From contig NC_058520.1 of assembly GCF_904849725.1 (NCBI RefSeq), positions 345,647,670 to 345,711,669 on the forward strand: a DNA stretch of 64,000 nt. Direction: 5' to 3'. Source of the stretch: Hordeum vulgare subsp. vulgare. Its lineage: Eukaryota; Streptophyta; Magnoliopsida; Poales; Poaceae. Made by a program: the position numbers and the translations under genes. The notes under the pieces were generated by a model. The model saw only the letters and a list, made by a program, of their open reading frames with translations. It was not told where the DNA came from and made no database searches. Position 1 is the first letter of the stretch; the number at the start of each line of letters is the position of its first letter. This document shows, piece by piece, positions 34,629 to 46,412 of the stretch.

Positions 34629-35631
34629 ACACTTAGTTTATACGTCGTGTCCTGAGAATGAGATACGCGGCTCCTATCGGGATAGTCGACACGTCGGGCG
34701 GCCTTGCGTGATTTGTTTTACTTTTCTCAAACGTCTTGTGCAAGGAATTCCGAGGATACTTTGGGCTATCTCGAGGTTGAGGTTTTTCACCAGGAATTTG
34801 AGGAGATCACAGGTTTCCTATGGTCGAGGTTTTCGACACAGCTTGCGGTAGTTTGTGATGGAGTAGTTGGAGTACCCCCGCATGGCTAAATCTTTCCAAG
34901 AGCCGTGCCAGTGATTATGTGGCAATTTGGTAACTTTGTTTAACACCCAGTCATAGCAAACTTGAAGTAAACTTAATTAAAAGTTGCCAACTGTGAGCGT
35001 AATCGTGACCATCTCTTCTCGTCAGCTTTGTATCTGAGAGAGGACAAAGTGGAGTTATGTTTGACGTAAGTAGGTGTTCATGATCACTTCGAGATAATTA
35101 TTAGTTCATGTTCATTATGCCTAGATCAACCCCCCTCTTATTCTTGTACTCCTAAGTTAGCCACGTCAAATAAAATGCTTATTGCTTGCTGCAGCCTCAC
35201 CACTTAACCATACCTCAGCCATTAAGCTTTGCTAGTCTTGATACCTTTGGAAATGAGATTGCTGAGTCCCTATGGCTCACAAATTACTACAATAATAGTT
35301 GCATGTACAGGTAAAGTGATACTTTGACGTGAGCACGATGATTGTTGTATTTTCAGTTTCTTCTTCTTCTTCATCGATCTAGGATGGGTTCCAGGCCGGC
35401 TGCATGGGATAGCAAGGACAGATGTCATTCTTTTATCGTTTGATGGAATATATTATTGTATTGTGTTGTTCGTGTTGTAGCTTGTGGAGAGTGTAAGCCA
35501 ATTCCATATACTCATATCCTTTATGCATGTACTTGTAACAATATCCATTCTTGCGAAACTACGAGATGCACTTCCATCCCTGTCGAGGCCCTCGAGCCAA
35601 TATAAGGATAAGATGCATCTTCGGCTTAACA
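34629..35631 (+). repeat. Sukkula A 3' LTR, second part
   Basis: It continues the LTR interrupted at 21764 and matches 14080-15117. The end has decayed: GCATCTTCGGCTTAACA where related copies read GCATCTTGGGCGTTACA. The right-hand target duplication cannot be tested because the left end of Sukkula A is outside the window. Confidence 0.8.
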
Positions 35632-35714
35632 TCCGCATCGACCCCCACTTCAATTCTGAGGCTGCAATGGCCCCTCTTCTTGAGGTGATCCACGACGCCC
35701 TGGGGGAAGCAGTG
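35632..35714. other. Unassigned 83 bp
   Basis: A short stretch between the Sukkula A end and an Athila-type LTR start. A short open frame ends MAPLLEVIHDALGEAV on the plus strand, but I do not recognise it. Confidence 0.4.
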
Positions 35715-36451
35715 TGATGCGTCTCCAACACATCTATAATTTATAATTGTTCCACGCTATTATATTATCTATTTTGGATGTTTTATATGCATTAATATGC
35801 TATTTTATATTATTTTTGGCACTAACCTATTAGTCTAGAGCCTAGTGTTAGTTTTTGTGTTTTTCCTTGTTTTTGAGTATTGCAGATAAGAAATATTAAA
35901 TGGAGTCCAAACGGAATAAAATCTCCAGAATATTTTTTCTTGGACCGGAAGAAACCTGCCAGACTTGGAGAGGGGGACAGGAGACCTGCCGGGAGACGAC
36001 AAGCGTGCAGGGCGCGCCCTAGGGCGGCGCTCCCCTGGCTTGTGGCCCCACGGAAGCCCTCCTAACCATAATCCGCCTCCTTTTAATTCCCAAATAATCC
36101 CCCAATACCAAAAGAGCAAAAAAAAAATACTTTTTCGCCGTCAGGAGCCTCTGTTCCCGTGAGATCCAATGAGGGAGCCTTTTTTGGTAATCTGCCAGAG
36201 GGGGAATCGATCATGGAGAGCATCTACATCAACTCCATCGCCCCTCCGATGATGCGTGAGTAGTTCACGATAGACCTACGGGTCCATAGCTAGTAGCTAG
36301 ATGGCTTCTTCTCTCTCTTTGTTCTTCAATACAATGTTCTTCATGATCTTCATGAAGATCTATCCGATGTAATACTGTTTTGCGGTGTGTTTGTCGAGAT
36401 CTGATGAATTGTGGGTTTATGTTCAGATTATCTATGAATATTATTTGAATG
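35715..36451 (+). mobile_element. Athila-type (Sabrina/WHAM-like) LTR fragment
   Basis: Begins TGATGCGTCTCCAACACATC and continues with sequence typical of a very common Triticeae Gypsy LTR (GATCCAATGAGGGAGCC, GGGGAATCGATCATGGAGAG, TTGTCGAGATCTGATGAATT). It stops at TTATTTGAATG, where another repeat begins. No coding sequence. The exact family name is uncertain. Confidence 0.7.
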
Positions 36452-37622
36452 TGTCAGCGTTCTGGGAACGGGGGTACCCAGACCTGACTGCTTGCGGCCC
36501 AGGGCGGGCCCGCTTCGTCAACATAGGAACGACTAGGACGGCCCCTCCCGGGACAAGGCCCACGCGAGGGGCCAAGCCTCACGAGGAGGAACATCATCAA
36601 GACCCGCAGGAGGCCTCCTTAGGACCCCTCCGGAGCGGCGGACATTCCGAGGCGAGGTCCGACCTCAGGAGTCAAGGGTGACGTCAGGAAAGGACGAGCG
36701 AGCAGCAGATGGCAGGACGGGGCAATTCCCCCTTTGGTGCAAAGGGGGCAGGAGCGTGTAGGGGGAAATGCCCGGTCCTGCCTCGTTTGCACCGGCTCTT
36801 CCCCGCGTCGCTCCGACTCTTCCGCGCGTCTCGCTGTCCCCTCCCCTCGTCCGAGCTTGCCAACACCCGACACACAGGCATGTCGCGCTGCTGGTGGCGT
36901 ACGATCTCAAGCGCCAACGCACCGCACGTCACCGCCACGTAAGAGGTCATGCATGCCACCTCAGGCTCTTCGATGCCGGCGAAGCCTAACCTCGCTCCCG
37001 CGCGAGCTGTGTCTGTTAGACCGCGTCGCCGGGACTTGCAACACAAGGACCACACGGGCGCGCCCAAACCTCCATCAGGGCTCATCCCTACGGGAGATCA
37101 GGCGGGAGAAGATGGGGGTGCAAGACTCGGCCCCGCTGGGAGGGGGTCACCCGGCTTTCCCCGACACGCTTCACGAAGCGTGGAGAGAGTACGAGAGGCT
37201 CGACTACATCAATCCTCAGGGGCTCACATGGACTGATGACAACTTCACCGACACATCTACGGGCCACGGAGGAGACCACGCGGGTCGTCACTACACCAGG
37301 ACGCACGAGCGCGACCCCATGGACCGCCCCCGCATGAACAGGTATGGACAATGCTGTGGGGTGATACGAGGGGGTGGCTTCACGAGGGTGCCCAACGCGG
37401 GCACACTCGTGCGGCACACCTGTTGGTTGGGAGCTGACCCAGGCAGACGTCTGGGTCTAGGGACCGGGGACCTCTCGCCTTGGACAGGGTGGACGCACCC
37501 TCATGTCTAGGTCGAGGGGCCCCAGCCTGGGGACCGAGGGTGGAACATACGCCCATGTTCCTGTGCCAGACAATCCCAACCTGGGGGCCGGGGGTGGTAT
37601 ACCCGCCTCCGCCCCGAGGACG
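36452..37622 (+). mobile_element. GC-rich repeat fragment, probably part of a Gypsy LTR
   Basis: Begins TGTCAGCGTTCTGGGAACGG and ends at the BARE1 LTR. It is GC-rich throughout. The last ~130 bases contain two degenerate copies of a unit with CCTGGGGACCGAGGGTGG / CCTGGGGGCCGGGGGTGG. A 258-codon plus-strand frame and others exist, but they overlap on both strands and show no known domain, so I treat them as composition effects. I recall similar sequence as a common wheat repeat but cannot name the family. Confidence 0.5.
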
Positions 37623-38599
37623 TGTTGGAAATATGCGCTAGAGCCAATGATAAATAGTTATTATTATATTTCCTGTTATAAAGATAATCGTTTATTATCC
37701 ATGCTATAATTGTATTGAATGAAAACATAGATACATGTTTGGATACATAGACAAAACAATGTCCCTCGCAAGACTCTAGTTTGCTAGCTAGTTCATTGAT
37801 ATATAGGATGGTTTCATTTGGTCACCGGAAAGTTTCGGGAAATTTTGACAGTGTACCGGGAGTAACGAATGGGTTACGGGAGTTCACCAGGAGGGGCCCA
37901 CCCACCCGGGAGTGATCCTAAGGACCTAGGGTGGCGCCACAAGTCCTTAGTGGGCTGGTGGAGTCAGCCCAAGGAGCCCATGGTGCCACATAAGGAAATA
38001 CCAAAAAGAAAATAAAAAGAAAAGGGAAAGAGGGAGGTGGGAAGGAAGAGGAGGACTCCTCCTTCCCAAACCGAATTGGAGGAGGATTCCTCCTCCTCCT
38101 AGCGCTGGCGCACCCTTGAGGGCCTTGTCCCTCAAGGCTAGCCCCTCCCCCTCCCTACTATATATAGTGGAGGTTTAGGTCTTTTTGAGACGCAACTTTG
38201 CCACGTGCAACTCTAGCCTAAACCACACAATTTCACCTCTATATCGGATTTCTGCGGAGCTCTGGTGGAGCCCTGCAGGAGTAGATCATCACCACCACTG
38301 GAGCGCCGTCACGCTGCCGGAGAACTCATCTACTTCTTCGTCTTGCTTGCTGGATCAAGAAGTCTGAGATCATCGTCGAGCTGTACGTGTGCTGAACGCG
38401 GAGGTGCCGTCCGTTCGGCACTAGATCGGAACGGATCGCGGGACGGTTTGTGGGACGGTTCGAGGGACGTGAAGACGTTCCTCTACATCAACCGCGTTTC
38501 TAAACGCTTCCTGCTGTGTGATATACAAGGGTACGTAGATCCAAATCTCTACTCGTGTGCGTAGGATTTTTTTTGTTTCCCATGCAATGTTCCCCAACA
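37623..38599 (+). repeat. BARE1/Angela/WIS LTR with a large internal deletion
   Basis: Starts TGTTGGAAATATGCGCTAGA and ends CATGCAATGTTCCCCAACA. It keeps the TATA region (TACTATATATAG near 38157) and the conserved CTACATCAACCGCGTTT. Family LTRs are usually about 1.8 kb; this one is 977 bp and lacks the middle, with the joint near 37800 (CATTGATATATAGGATGG). Confidence 0.88.
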
Positions 38600-39576
38600 G
38601 AGGCATCATGAGCTAGGTTCTTGCGTAGATGTTATCTCGAGTAAAACACAAAAGGTTTTGTGGACGGTGATGTTCAATTTTCTGCCCTCCTTAGTCTTTT
38701 CTCGATTCAGCGGTATTGTTAGATTGAAGCGGCCCGGACCGACATAACTCGTACGCTTACGAGAGACTGGTTTCATCGATTGACATGCAACCTCGTTGCA
38801 TAAAGATGACCGGCGGGTGTCGGTTTCTTCAACTTTAGTTGAATTGGATTTGACCGAGGCGGTCCTTGGAGAGGCTAAATAGAAATATGCACATCTCTGT
38901 TGTGGTTTTTGCGTAAGTAAGATGCGATCATACTAGATACCTATAGCAGCCACGTAAAACATGCAACAACAAATTAGAGGGCGTCTAACTTGTTTTTGCA
39001 GGGTATGCTTGTGATATGATATGGCCAATGACGTGATGTGATATATTGGATGTATGAAATGATCATGTTGTAATAGTTAAGATCGACTTGCACGTTGATG
39101 CTACGGCAACCGGCAGGAGCCATAGGGTTGTCTTTAAACTAACGTTTCTGTTTGCAGATGCGTTTACTATATTGCTAGGTCCTAGCTTTAGTAGTAATAG
39201 CATAAGTAGCACGACAACCTCGATGGCGACCCGTTCATGTAGATCATGATGATGGAGATCATGGTGTGGCGCAGGTGACAAGAAGATCATGCCGGTGCTT
39301 TGGTGATGGAGATCAAGAAGCACAAGATGATGGCCATATCATGTCACTTATGAATTGCATGTGATGTTAATCCTTTTTTGCACCTTATTTTGCTTAGAAC
39401 AACGGTAGCATTATAAGGTGATCTCTCACTAAAATTTGAAGACGAAATTGTGTTCTCGCCAACTGTGCACCGTTGCTACAGTTCATCGTTTCGAGACACC
39501 ACGTGATGATCGGGTGTGATAGACTCAACATTCACATACAACGGCTGCAAAACAGTTGCACACGCGGAACACTTGG
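38600..39576 (+). mobile_element. BARE1/Angela leader, truncated before gag
   Basis: It follows the LTR with a damaged primer site (AGGCATCATGAGC for the usual TGGTATCAGAGC) and the long BARE1 untranslated leader, recognisable from GAAGCGGCCCGGACCGACAT, AGCCACGTAAAACATGCAAC and CACCACGTGATGATCGGGTG. It stops at 39576, where another LTR begins, before the gag start. No coding sequence remains. The rest of this copy is not seen further right. Confidence 0.85.
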
Positions 39577-40072
39577 TGTCGTGGTTTTTTCATGGCAGAT
39601 GTCCTCGTGACAGGACTTAAAGATGGAGCCATCGCACCTTGGTGGCGACTCAAAGGGGGTGAGCGAAAGCGAGACTCAGATTTACCCAGGTTCGGCCCCT
39701 CGTGAGGAGGTAAAAGCCTAAGTCCTGCTTTGTGTAGATTGATGATGGTTTCAATTACAAGGAGGGCGTAACTCGCCTGACCTAGCTCTCGATTCTCTCT
39801 AACTCGCCTGACCTCTCCCTGGGACTCGCCTTTATATACAGGTTGAGGCCCTAGGGTTTACAAGTCCTGCTCTCCTACACTTGGTAGTTTTACTTATCTC
39901 TGAGTCGCCGTGTTCCTTACGACTCAAAGCTTCCTTGACATTCCATCATTCGTACGGTCTTCCTGAACCGCCATACTACTCCTGGGCCACCGTACACATG
40001 ACTAAGGGTGAGTCGCCTCTTTGGTGACCCGGCCTATTAAGGGCGGGTTACCCACGGGTAATATCCCCAACA
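39577..40072 (-). repeat. LTR of a minus-strand Gypsy-like element, 496 bp
   Basis: On the minus strand it starts TGTTGGGGATATTACCCG and ends ACCACGACA. A canonical TATA box (sense TATATAAAGG) lies at 39831-39838 on that strand; the plus-strand reading is weaker. No tRNA-like primer site follows on the plus strand, so it is best read as the 3' LTR of a minus-strand element whose interior continues to higher coordinates. A 14-base direct repeat (AACTCGCCTGACCT) occurs at about 39769 and 39801. The family is not certain. Confidence 0.65.
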
Positions 40073-40363
40073 TTAGGCCCCAGATTGCCATGAATTCATT
40101 CGTGTCAAGAAACTCCCTTCACTCTTGGGGCGACTCTCCTTACTTCCAGTCTTCAACGAACGCTGAGCCGCCATTTACGACACTCTAGCCTGAGTCGCCA
40201 TACAGTGTCGTCTCGTCTCCTTGGTTCCAGTTCCCAAACACTGTAACTGTCAGCGAATCTTTCGCCCATAATTGTTTATCCCGAAAATCTAGGCGCCATC
40301 ATTGCGTTTACTGACTTGTCGCCTCGATTCCCGCATTGACAGCCTCGTTTCCCGTTCTTGTTC

Positions 40364-43300
40364 CTTAAATACCGAGGGAAATGGGGGGGGGAAGAGAGAC
40401 CTCGTCACCTACCCCCATTCCTCCTTCGTCTTCGCCTTCATCTTCGTCCCCGAGCACCGGCCTCCCGACATCGTCTCCGAGCTCCAGCATTCCGGCATCG
40501 TCCTCGGCTTCACTGCATGGCACCATCCTCGGCTCCCGGAGTCGTCCTCAATCGACCGCGGCTCCTCCGTCCGCAAGGAACACAAAGGCCCGAGCCTCCA
40601 TTCCCGGCAGCAATCCCTGTTGTGAGGTACGTTTCTTCCCTTTCTTAGGGGTAGACCAAGACCTCCATGGCCGTAGTTCTTAACTCCATGGCAGGATGAA
40701 CATCCCTAGATATGTTAGATCTGCACTCCATTACCATGGTTAGCTTCAGATTGCAATAGGCATCGACCATTTTAATCCCAAACTCCTGCTAGTCCAAAAA
40801 AACCCGAGCTCTGTTGACCAGCTGTGTAGTTGGACTGTGCGCGCATTTCATCGCCATTATCTCGGATAATATTTCCGTATTTTTTACCTGTCCGTAGATC
40901 TGTAGCTTTCCGCCCGTCCATTGGAACATGTTTTTTCACTCATCGAGAATATCCCTAAGGACGAGAACGTTTTTCAAGAGTCGCCTTTTAGCTCCAACCT
41001 TTATGGCGACTCAGCTTAATTACTGTAGTTAGGACGCTCCCTTTCTTTCGGTCTAGCGGGCGAGTTACTAACTCTTTTGTGAACACCATGGAACCGTATG
41101 AGGGGGTTAGAATACTTTCTAATCTTTGCTGAGTCGCCTCGCGCTCCATTTTTTTGTAGTCATGGCCATCACGAATTGTGATTGGTTGCCAACCAAAGTC
41201 GACGACGCCACACTTGAGAAATACGTCGAAGCGGGTCTCCTTGATAGTAAAGAGGTTATTGGTTGGAGAACCGCCCCAGGCGAGCCAATTCCCAACCCGA
41301 GGCCAGGAGAAGTGGTGATCTTGACCGACTACCTCGAGCGTGGATTTAAGCCGCCTGGATCAAAGTTTTTCCGAGACGCCCTACATTTTCTCAACCTTCA
41401 TCCTCAAGACCTAGGACCCAATTCCATCACCAATTTATGCTAATTCCAGGTCTTTCGTGAAGTGTACTTACAGAAAGAACCCTCGATCCAGTTGTTCTGG
41501 AACTTCTTCCACTTAAACCGCCAGACCGAGTTTTCCAACAGTCCTAACCACGAGCTTGGAGGAGTCAACGTTCAGAGACATCGCGAGCGTGGATTTCCAG
41601 CGGTTCTTTTGCCCAACCACCCCAAAGGATGGGCTGAGTCAGAGTTTTACTGCCAAAACACTGCTCCACCAGGTGAGAACCCTCTTCCGGGTTTTAGAGC
41701 GGAGCGCCTGCATATGGATTTTAAATTCCCTGACAAGCTCACTAAAGAAGAAGAGTCGGAGTTCATTCCTCTTTTTCGGATCTGAAATTCTTGTACAACA
41801 ATGGGCTCATCGGGATCGACCTGTTCCGCTGCTGTATAGAGTGGAATACCCTTCCCTTAAGCCGCCGCGATGGGTTGATGTATGATTATGATGGTACTTT
41901 AGAGCATCCATAGCGTGCCAGTCGCCGCCAACTTTCAGAGAGCGAGATCGTCGGAGTCATCAAGAGATTAACCGACGAGTCTCTGGAAGAATGTGCCAAA
42001 GTCAGCCTTAGAGGCTTCTCCGCGCCAACCCGGTGCCTCCAGTAAGAATCTAAGGCGCCATTTGTCTTGTTTATACTTTAAAAACTTTCATGGTTTAAAA
42101 ACCTGCCTCTGTTTGTCAGAGAACTGATGTGTTTTGGAGGAGGGGTCCCAAAGTCGCCCCCGCAAAGTCTACCAAGGCGCTACCCAAGAAGAAGAAGACG
42201 GTGAGCAAGAAGAAATCCTCCATCAAAGATTCATCCTTTGTTGGCGACTCTCATGCAGACGAGTCAATTTCTGAGGTAAGGTTTTTTTCCTTGTCCCTTC
42301 TCCACATGTTCCGACTTAAGTTTATACCATATATATTTTCATGTAGGGTGATGACAATGAGAGCAAGAATGACGTAGTTGAGGTAATTTCCATTTCTTCT
42401 AACTCACCTTCTTCTTCTCATAGACCAGCCAGGCGGATCTACGGAAAAGTGCCCATATCACATCCTCTTGCTTATATGGACCCTGATTTCCTTTTGAAGA
42501 AAGCAAGATTCACCCCTTCTCGCAAGACCCGCAGTCGTTCTGGCGACTTGATCACTGGACTGCCCGAAAAGACGACCGGTCGCAAATGGACCAGTGAGGT
42601 ACGCCTGTCTTGTCATATCTTTTGACGTGTGAAATATAATCCGCCATCCTTGTGACTTTCAAATCTTTGTCCTTCTAGACTTCTCCTCCCTCATCTGGTG
42701 ACTCGGCTATCTCTGCTCTCCCGCCAATGGTTCATGTGCAAGGGTAAGTTTACACTGTTAACCCAAATCCTTTTAAGCCATAACATGTGCTTTAAAACTT
42801 GGCGCTTTATTGCAGGGCGCAAGCAAAGAGAAGGAAAACCGGTGATTCCCCTCTTGCACAACAATCATCTGATGCCTTAGATGCGGACGCATCTATTCCT
42901 AAAGCTGAAAGGGAACAGAAGGCGGCTTACGATATTCCTGCAGGAGACATTCCCAATGCCCGGGATGACTCGCCTGTAATCTTGAAAGAAACCGCTGGCC
43001 CGAGTAATCCGCCGAGCCCTCTCAAGGTGCATCACGATCCAGACGTCATGGTCACCGGCTTTGGCTATTCTACTCCTCCAATGGCCATGCTCTCCAAACA
43101 TACATCAAAGGAAGTCACCTTCCTCCTGATGGCGACTCAGAACACCTCAAACTTCCTCAATACGAGAAGCTGGAGTTTGACCAACTATGCTCTGGCTTCA
43201 CAACTCACCTGGAGAAGGATTTTGAGCTGAACAAAAGCCTGCTCCGACTTATGAAGACCAGACACGAGGTATGTTTATATATGTTCCTATACTCATTAGC

Positions 43301-44475
43301 CTTCCAAGAGCCGGGTCATCTTTTTAGAAGATGGGCCGGGTCTTGTAATCGAAAACTTCAACCTGTAGCCCCCAAGGGCGTGGTCATCTTTTTAGAAGAT
43401 GGGCCAGGTCTTGTAATAGAGAACTTCAACCTGTAGCGCCCAAGGGTTGGGTCATCTTTTTAGAAGATGGGCCGGGTCTTGTAATAGAAAACTTCAACCT
43501 GTAGGCCCCAAGGGCCGGGTCATCTTTTTAGAAGATGGGCCAGGTCTTGTATGTGGTATGACTTTTCGATAAAAGAAATCATACATTAGCCCCCAAGTGT
43601 CACGAGTATTTCTTGCAAAAATCCTGAGACTTGTCTCCCCAAATATTATGTGCAGGACGCTATGGCCCACGGTGAGGCGGCAGTAGTCGACTTGAAGAAG
43701 AATTTGACTGGTCAGTAGGAGGCTTACTTTGGGCTAGAGGTTAAATCCCGCTTGCTGTAGGCTGAGTTAGAAAAAATGAAGGCTGACTACGAGAAGTTTG
43801 AGAAGAAAGCCAACGCCGACCAAGCCGCCCTCTTGAAGCGTGCTGAATGGGCAGAAGAAAAATTGAAAGCCGCCCAAGAGGAGCTGACTGGCTTGAAAAA
43901 GCATATATCCAATATGACAGTCGCCATGTTCGGTAAGTTTGATTGCTGAATGCCTTTTTGATTAACCATGTTGGGATTAGAAGTCGCCAAATACTTATGC
44001 CTTTGTTGCCGGTGCCCGAGCCATCAAACTGCCAGACGACTGTATGACCAAATTGAGGGCCATATATACTTTTGCCGAGCAGCTGTACACGGGAGGCGTG
44101 TTAACAATCAAGGTAGTGATGGGCAGTAAGGAGCCAACAATGACCATTAAGCAAATGCTCGGCTTCCTGTCCACACTGCCTCCTCAAGTAGAAAGAATTA
44201 AAGAGATCAGCCGCCTGAACAGGTGTGTTGAACACCTTAAGTCGGTGCCTTGCATATGCCCTAGAGCTCAAAGCCGAGGAAATAGTCGCCGGTTACCCTG
44301 AGCTGAAGGTTGATGGTACAGAATTCACCGAAGAAGATTATAAGCGAACCATCGTAGAGTCGCGCGTCGCGGCGACTCAACTGGCGGTGACTTTTGACTT
44401 GAAGAAGTATCAATCCGCCTATGATGAGAATAGAAAGAAAGTGGCACCTCCGTCTTATCAAACTGCCAGCCTGGT
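40364..44475 (+). pseudogene. Multi-exon 'putative gypsy type transposon' (PF04195-like) gene, antisense in its host element, truncated
   Basis: Model: TATA-like TTAAATAC at 40364; leader exon to 40626; intron 40627-41159 (GAG/GTACGT to TTTTTTGTAG); ATG at 41162. The first ~90 residues hold the PF04195-type motif (GEVVILTDYLERGFKPPGSK, then FFRDALHFLNLHPQDLGPNS). An in-frame TAA follows near 41443, and a frameshift near 41780. Later exons with GT-AG borders: to 42275 (lysine-rich KKKKTVSKKKSS), 42347-42598, 42679-42743, 42816-43268, and 43656-43932 (coiled coil, AELEKMKADYEKFEKKANAD), the last with two stops. The next exon starts at about 44012, but its acceptor reads CCG instead of CAG. The Copia element cuts it at 44475. 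Function of this family is unknown. Confidence 0.6.
43311..43550 (+). repeat. 68-bp tandem repeat, about 3.5 copies, within an intron
   Basis: The unit GGTCATCTTTTTAGAAGATG begins at 43314, 43382, 43450 and 43518, exactly 68 apart. Each unit contains a short hairpin (CATCTTTTTAGAAGATG). It sits in the predicted intron 43269-43655. Confidence 0.92.
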
Positions 44476-45891
44476 TGAAAGTGCGTTATATCGACTAGAG
44501 GGGGGTGAATAGGAGATTTTTAGAATTTCATCACTGAGGAAATTACTTTTGAGGAAATTACTCACTGATGACTAACTTACAGCGGAAACAGTAAAGGATC
44601 GGAAGTGCAAAGTTTCACAACAATAGTTTTTCAGAGTGAGGAATGTGAAAACAGATTGCACAGTGAGCAGGCACATAGAAATCAGATGAGGATTAACTAG
44701 CGTGAAGAATTTGGGGTTGAGGAATTTCAAAGAAAGTCTTCAGCAAAATCTTCAAACAGTAGCAGTGAAAGTCATCAACACATAATCTGAGGAAAGTAAG
44801 GAGTTGAGGAATTAGAACCCGTTTCACAGCGAAGACAGTAGTTGATGACCCAGTTCCAACTGCTGTGACAGTCGTACATCTGGTTTGGAGCGGCTTGGTA
44901 TTGAAACCAAAGGACACATAGTCCTGGGACACACAGTCCCTACCGTGTTCTCCTTGGGCTAAGAACACACAGTCCTCGCCCAACACTCGTGGTAAGTCTT
45001 CAGGGCAGACTTCCAAACCCTCACAAACTTGGTCACCCGGCGATCCACAATTGACTGTTGGAAAGCTCTAGACCATGACGCCTAACCGTCTGGAGGATGC
45101 ACAATCCTCAAAGGCAAAAGGCTTCAGTCCCACACATGAACAACTTCTTCAGTGATGCTCAATCACTAGGTTTGCTTTGTGGTTTCGGTGTATGCGGTAT
45201 TTCCTCACTGATGAATTACTCTCAAAGACTCTGAGGAATTTGGGTTGCTCTTATGACAAGTGTGAGTTCCTAACAGAGCAGCCAACCAGCTAATGGTTGT
45301 GGGGGGCGGCTATGTATAGCCTGGGAGCATCCCGACATGATTTGACACTAATGCCCTTAAATAATATGACCGTTGGTGTGGATAAGACCAATGACTTGGC
45401 GTGGCTATCGAAACGGTCGGAACCCTCAACTGTGAGAGTCCTCATGTCACTCGTATTCCTCACTCTGAGGCTTTTGGTAGAATTAGGCTTGGGTTGAGCA
45501 TCATGAGGTAATTCATTCCAAAGTGTAACTTCGACCCCCTTTAACAGTACGGTGTTCCTATTACTCAAATGTGAAGAAAATAAAACAGAAAGAGTAAATC
45601 TTCATGCTTCAAAGTCTTCAAAATGATTTTCTTCAGGACACACCGAATTCCTTAATTTCAGTATCTTCATGAGGAATATCAATTTCATCGCAGATTCTTC
45701 ACGATTCAATTCTTCAGCTTCAGACCAATTTCTTCAACCGAAGATATACATTTTTAGGGTTTGATATTCATCAAATATCTCAAACTCCTCAGTGACTTAT
45801 AGATCCTGTGTACACTCCTAAACACATTAGATACTTAACCTATAAGTCTTCAAACCACCAAAATCACTAAGGGGCACTAGATGCACTTACA
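44476..45891 (-). repeat. 3' LTR of the SIRE-lineage Copia, 1416 bp
   Basis: The sense strand starts TGTAAGTGCATC at 45891 and ends CGCACTTTCA at 44476. It matches 57456-58722 closely. The TATA site is mutated to TATACATA (45311-45318), while the 5' LTR keeps TATAAATA. No coding sequence. Confidence 0.9.
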
Positions 45892-45910
45892 ATCTCCCCC
45901 TTTTTGGTGG
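45892..45910 (-). promoter_or_regulatory. Polypurine tract of the SIRE-lineage Copia
   Basis: In sense CCACCAAAAAGGGGGAGAT directly precedes the 3' LTR start. It is the expected plus-strand priming site. Confidence 0.88.
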
Positions 45911-46412
45911 TTGATGACAATTAGGTTAAGTCTTCAACAGGGATAAAAATATGAAGTGTAAATGCTCATTTGAGGAATTTGAAATCAAGATTCAGAGAGA
46001 CTCCCCTTGAAGATGTGCGTATCTTGAGGATTTTGCTTTTCACAGCAAATGCACATTGATGATATATATCATGGAGATCTCCCCCTTAGTCTTGTAAATC
46101 ATGCATACATGTAACATTTCGTATGAAGAAAATGAAGATGCATGATGACAAATGGTACCTGACGAATTCCAGCATGCGTGCATTAAAACTTGAGGAATAA
46201 GCATGCGAAGAAAAACGTTCAAAAGTGTCAGAGTACCATCGGGCTTAAGTTACAACTCATTACATAAAACTTCAGAAGAGCCAACAGTTTGTAACTTACA
46301 TATAGTTCATAAGCCCCAAAATATCCCGCTTGAAGACTAACTCTCAAGTTTCTCCCCCTTTGTCATCAAGGGACAAAAAGGGACAAACTGAGGACTAACG
46401 CCCGTGAAGACT

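Larger units (their letters stand above)
40073..44475 (-). mobile_element. Interior of the minus-strand Gypsy-like element, 3' part
   Basis: No gag or pol is seen on either strand here. The segment is filled by a plus-strand multi-exon gene (40364-44475), antisense to the inferred element. Tat-lineage Gypsy elements are known to carry additional ORFs near the 3' LTR, sometimes antisense, which fits. The Copia element at 44476 interrupts it. The remainder should lie beyond the right edge. Confidence 0.5.

Noticed and set aside
36734..37510. 258-codon plus-strand frame
   Set aside because: It lies within a GC-rich repeat, overlaps antisense frames and has no recognisable motif.
38185..38564. 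60-99-codon frames in the BARE1 LTR
   Set aside because: They lie in LTR/leader sequence known to be noncoding and are not shared as proteins by the family.
43311..43550. CRISPR-like regular repeats
   Set aside because: Units are contiguous 68-bp tandem repeats without unique spacers, in a plant genome.
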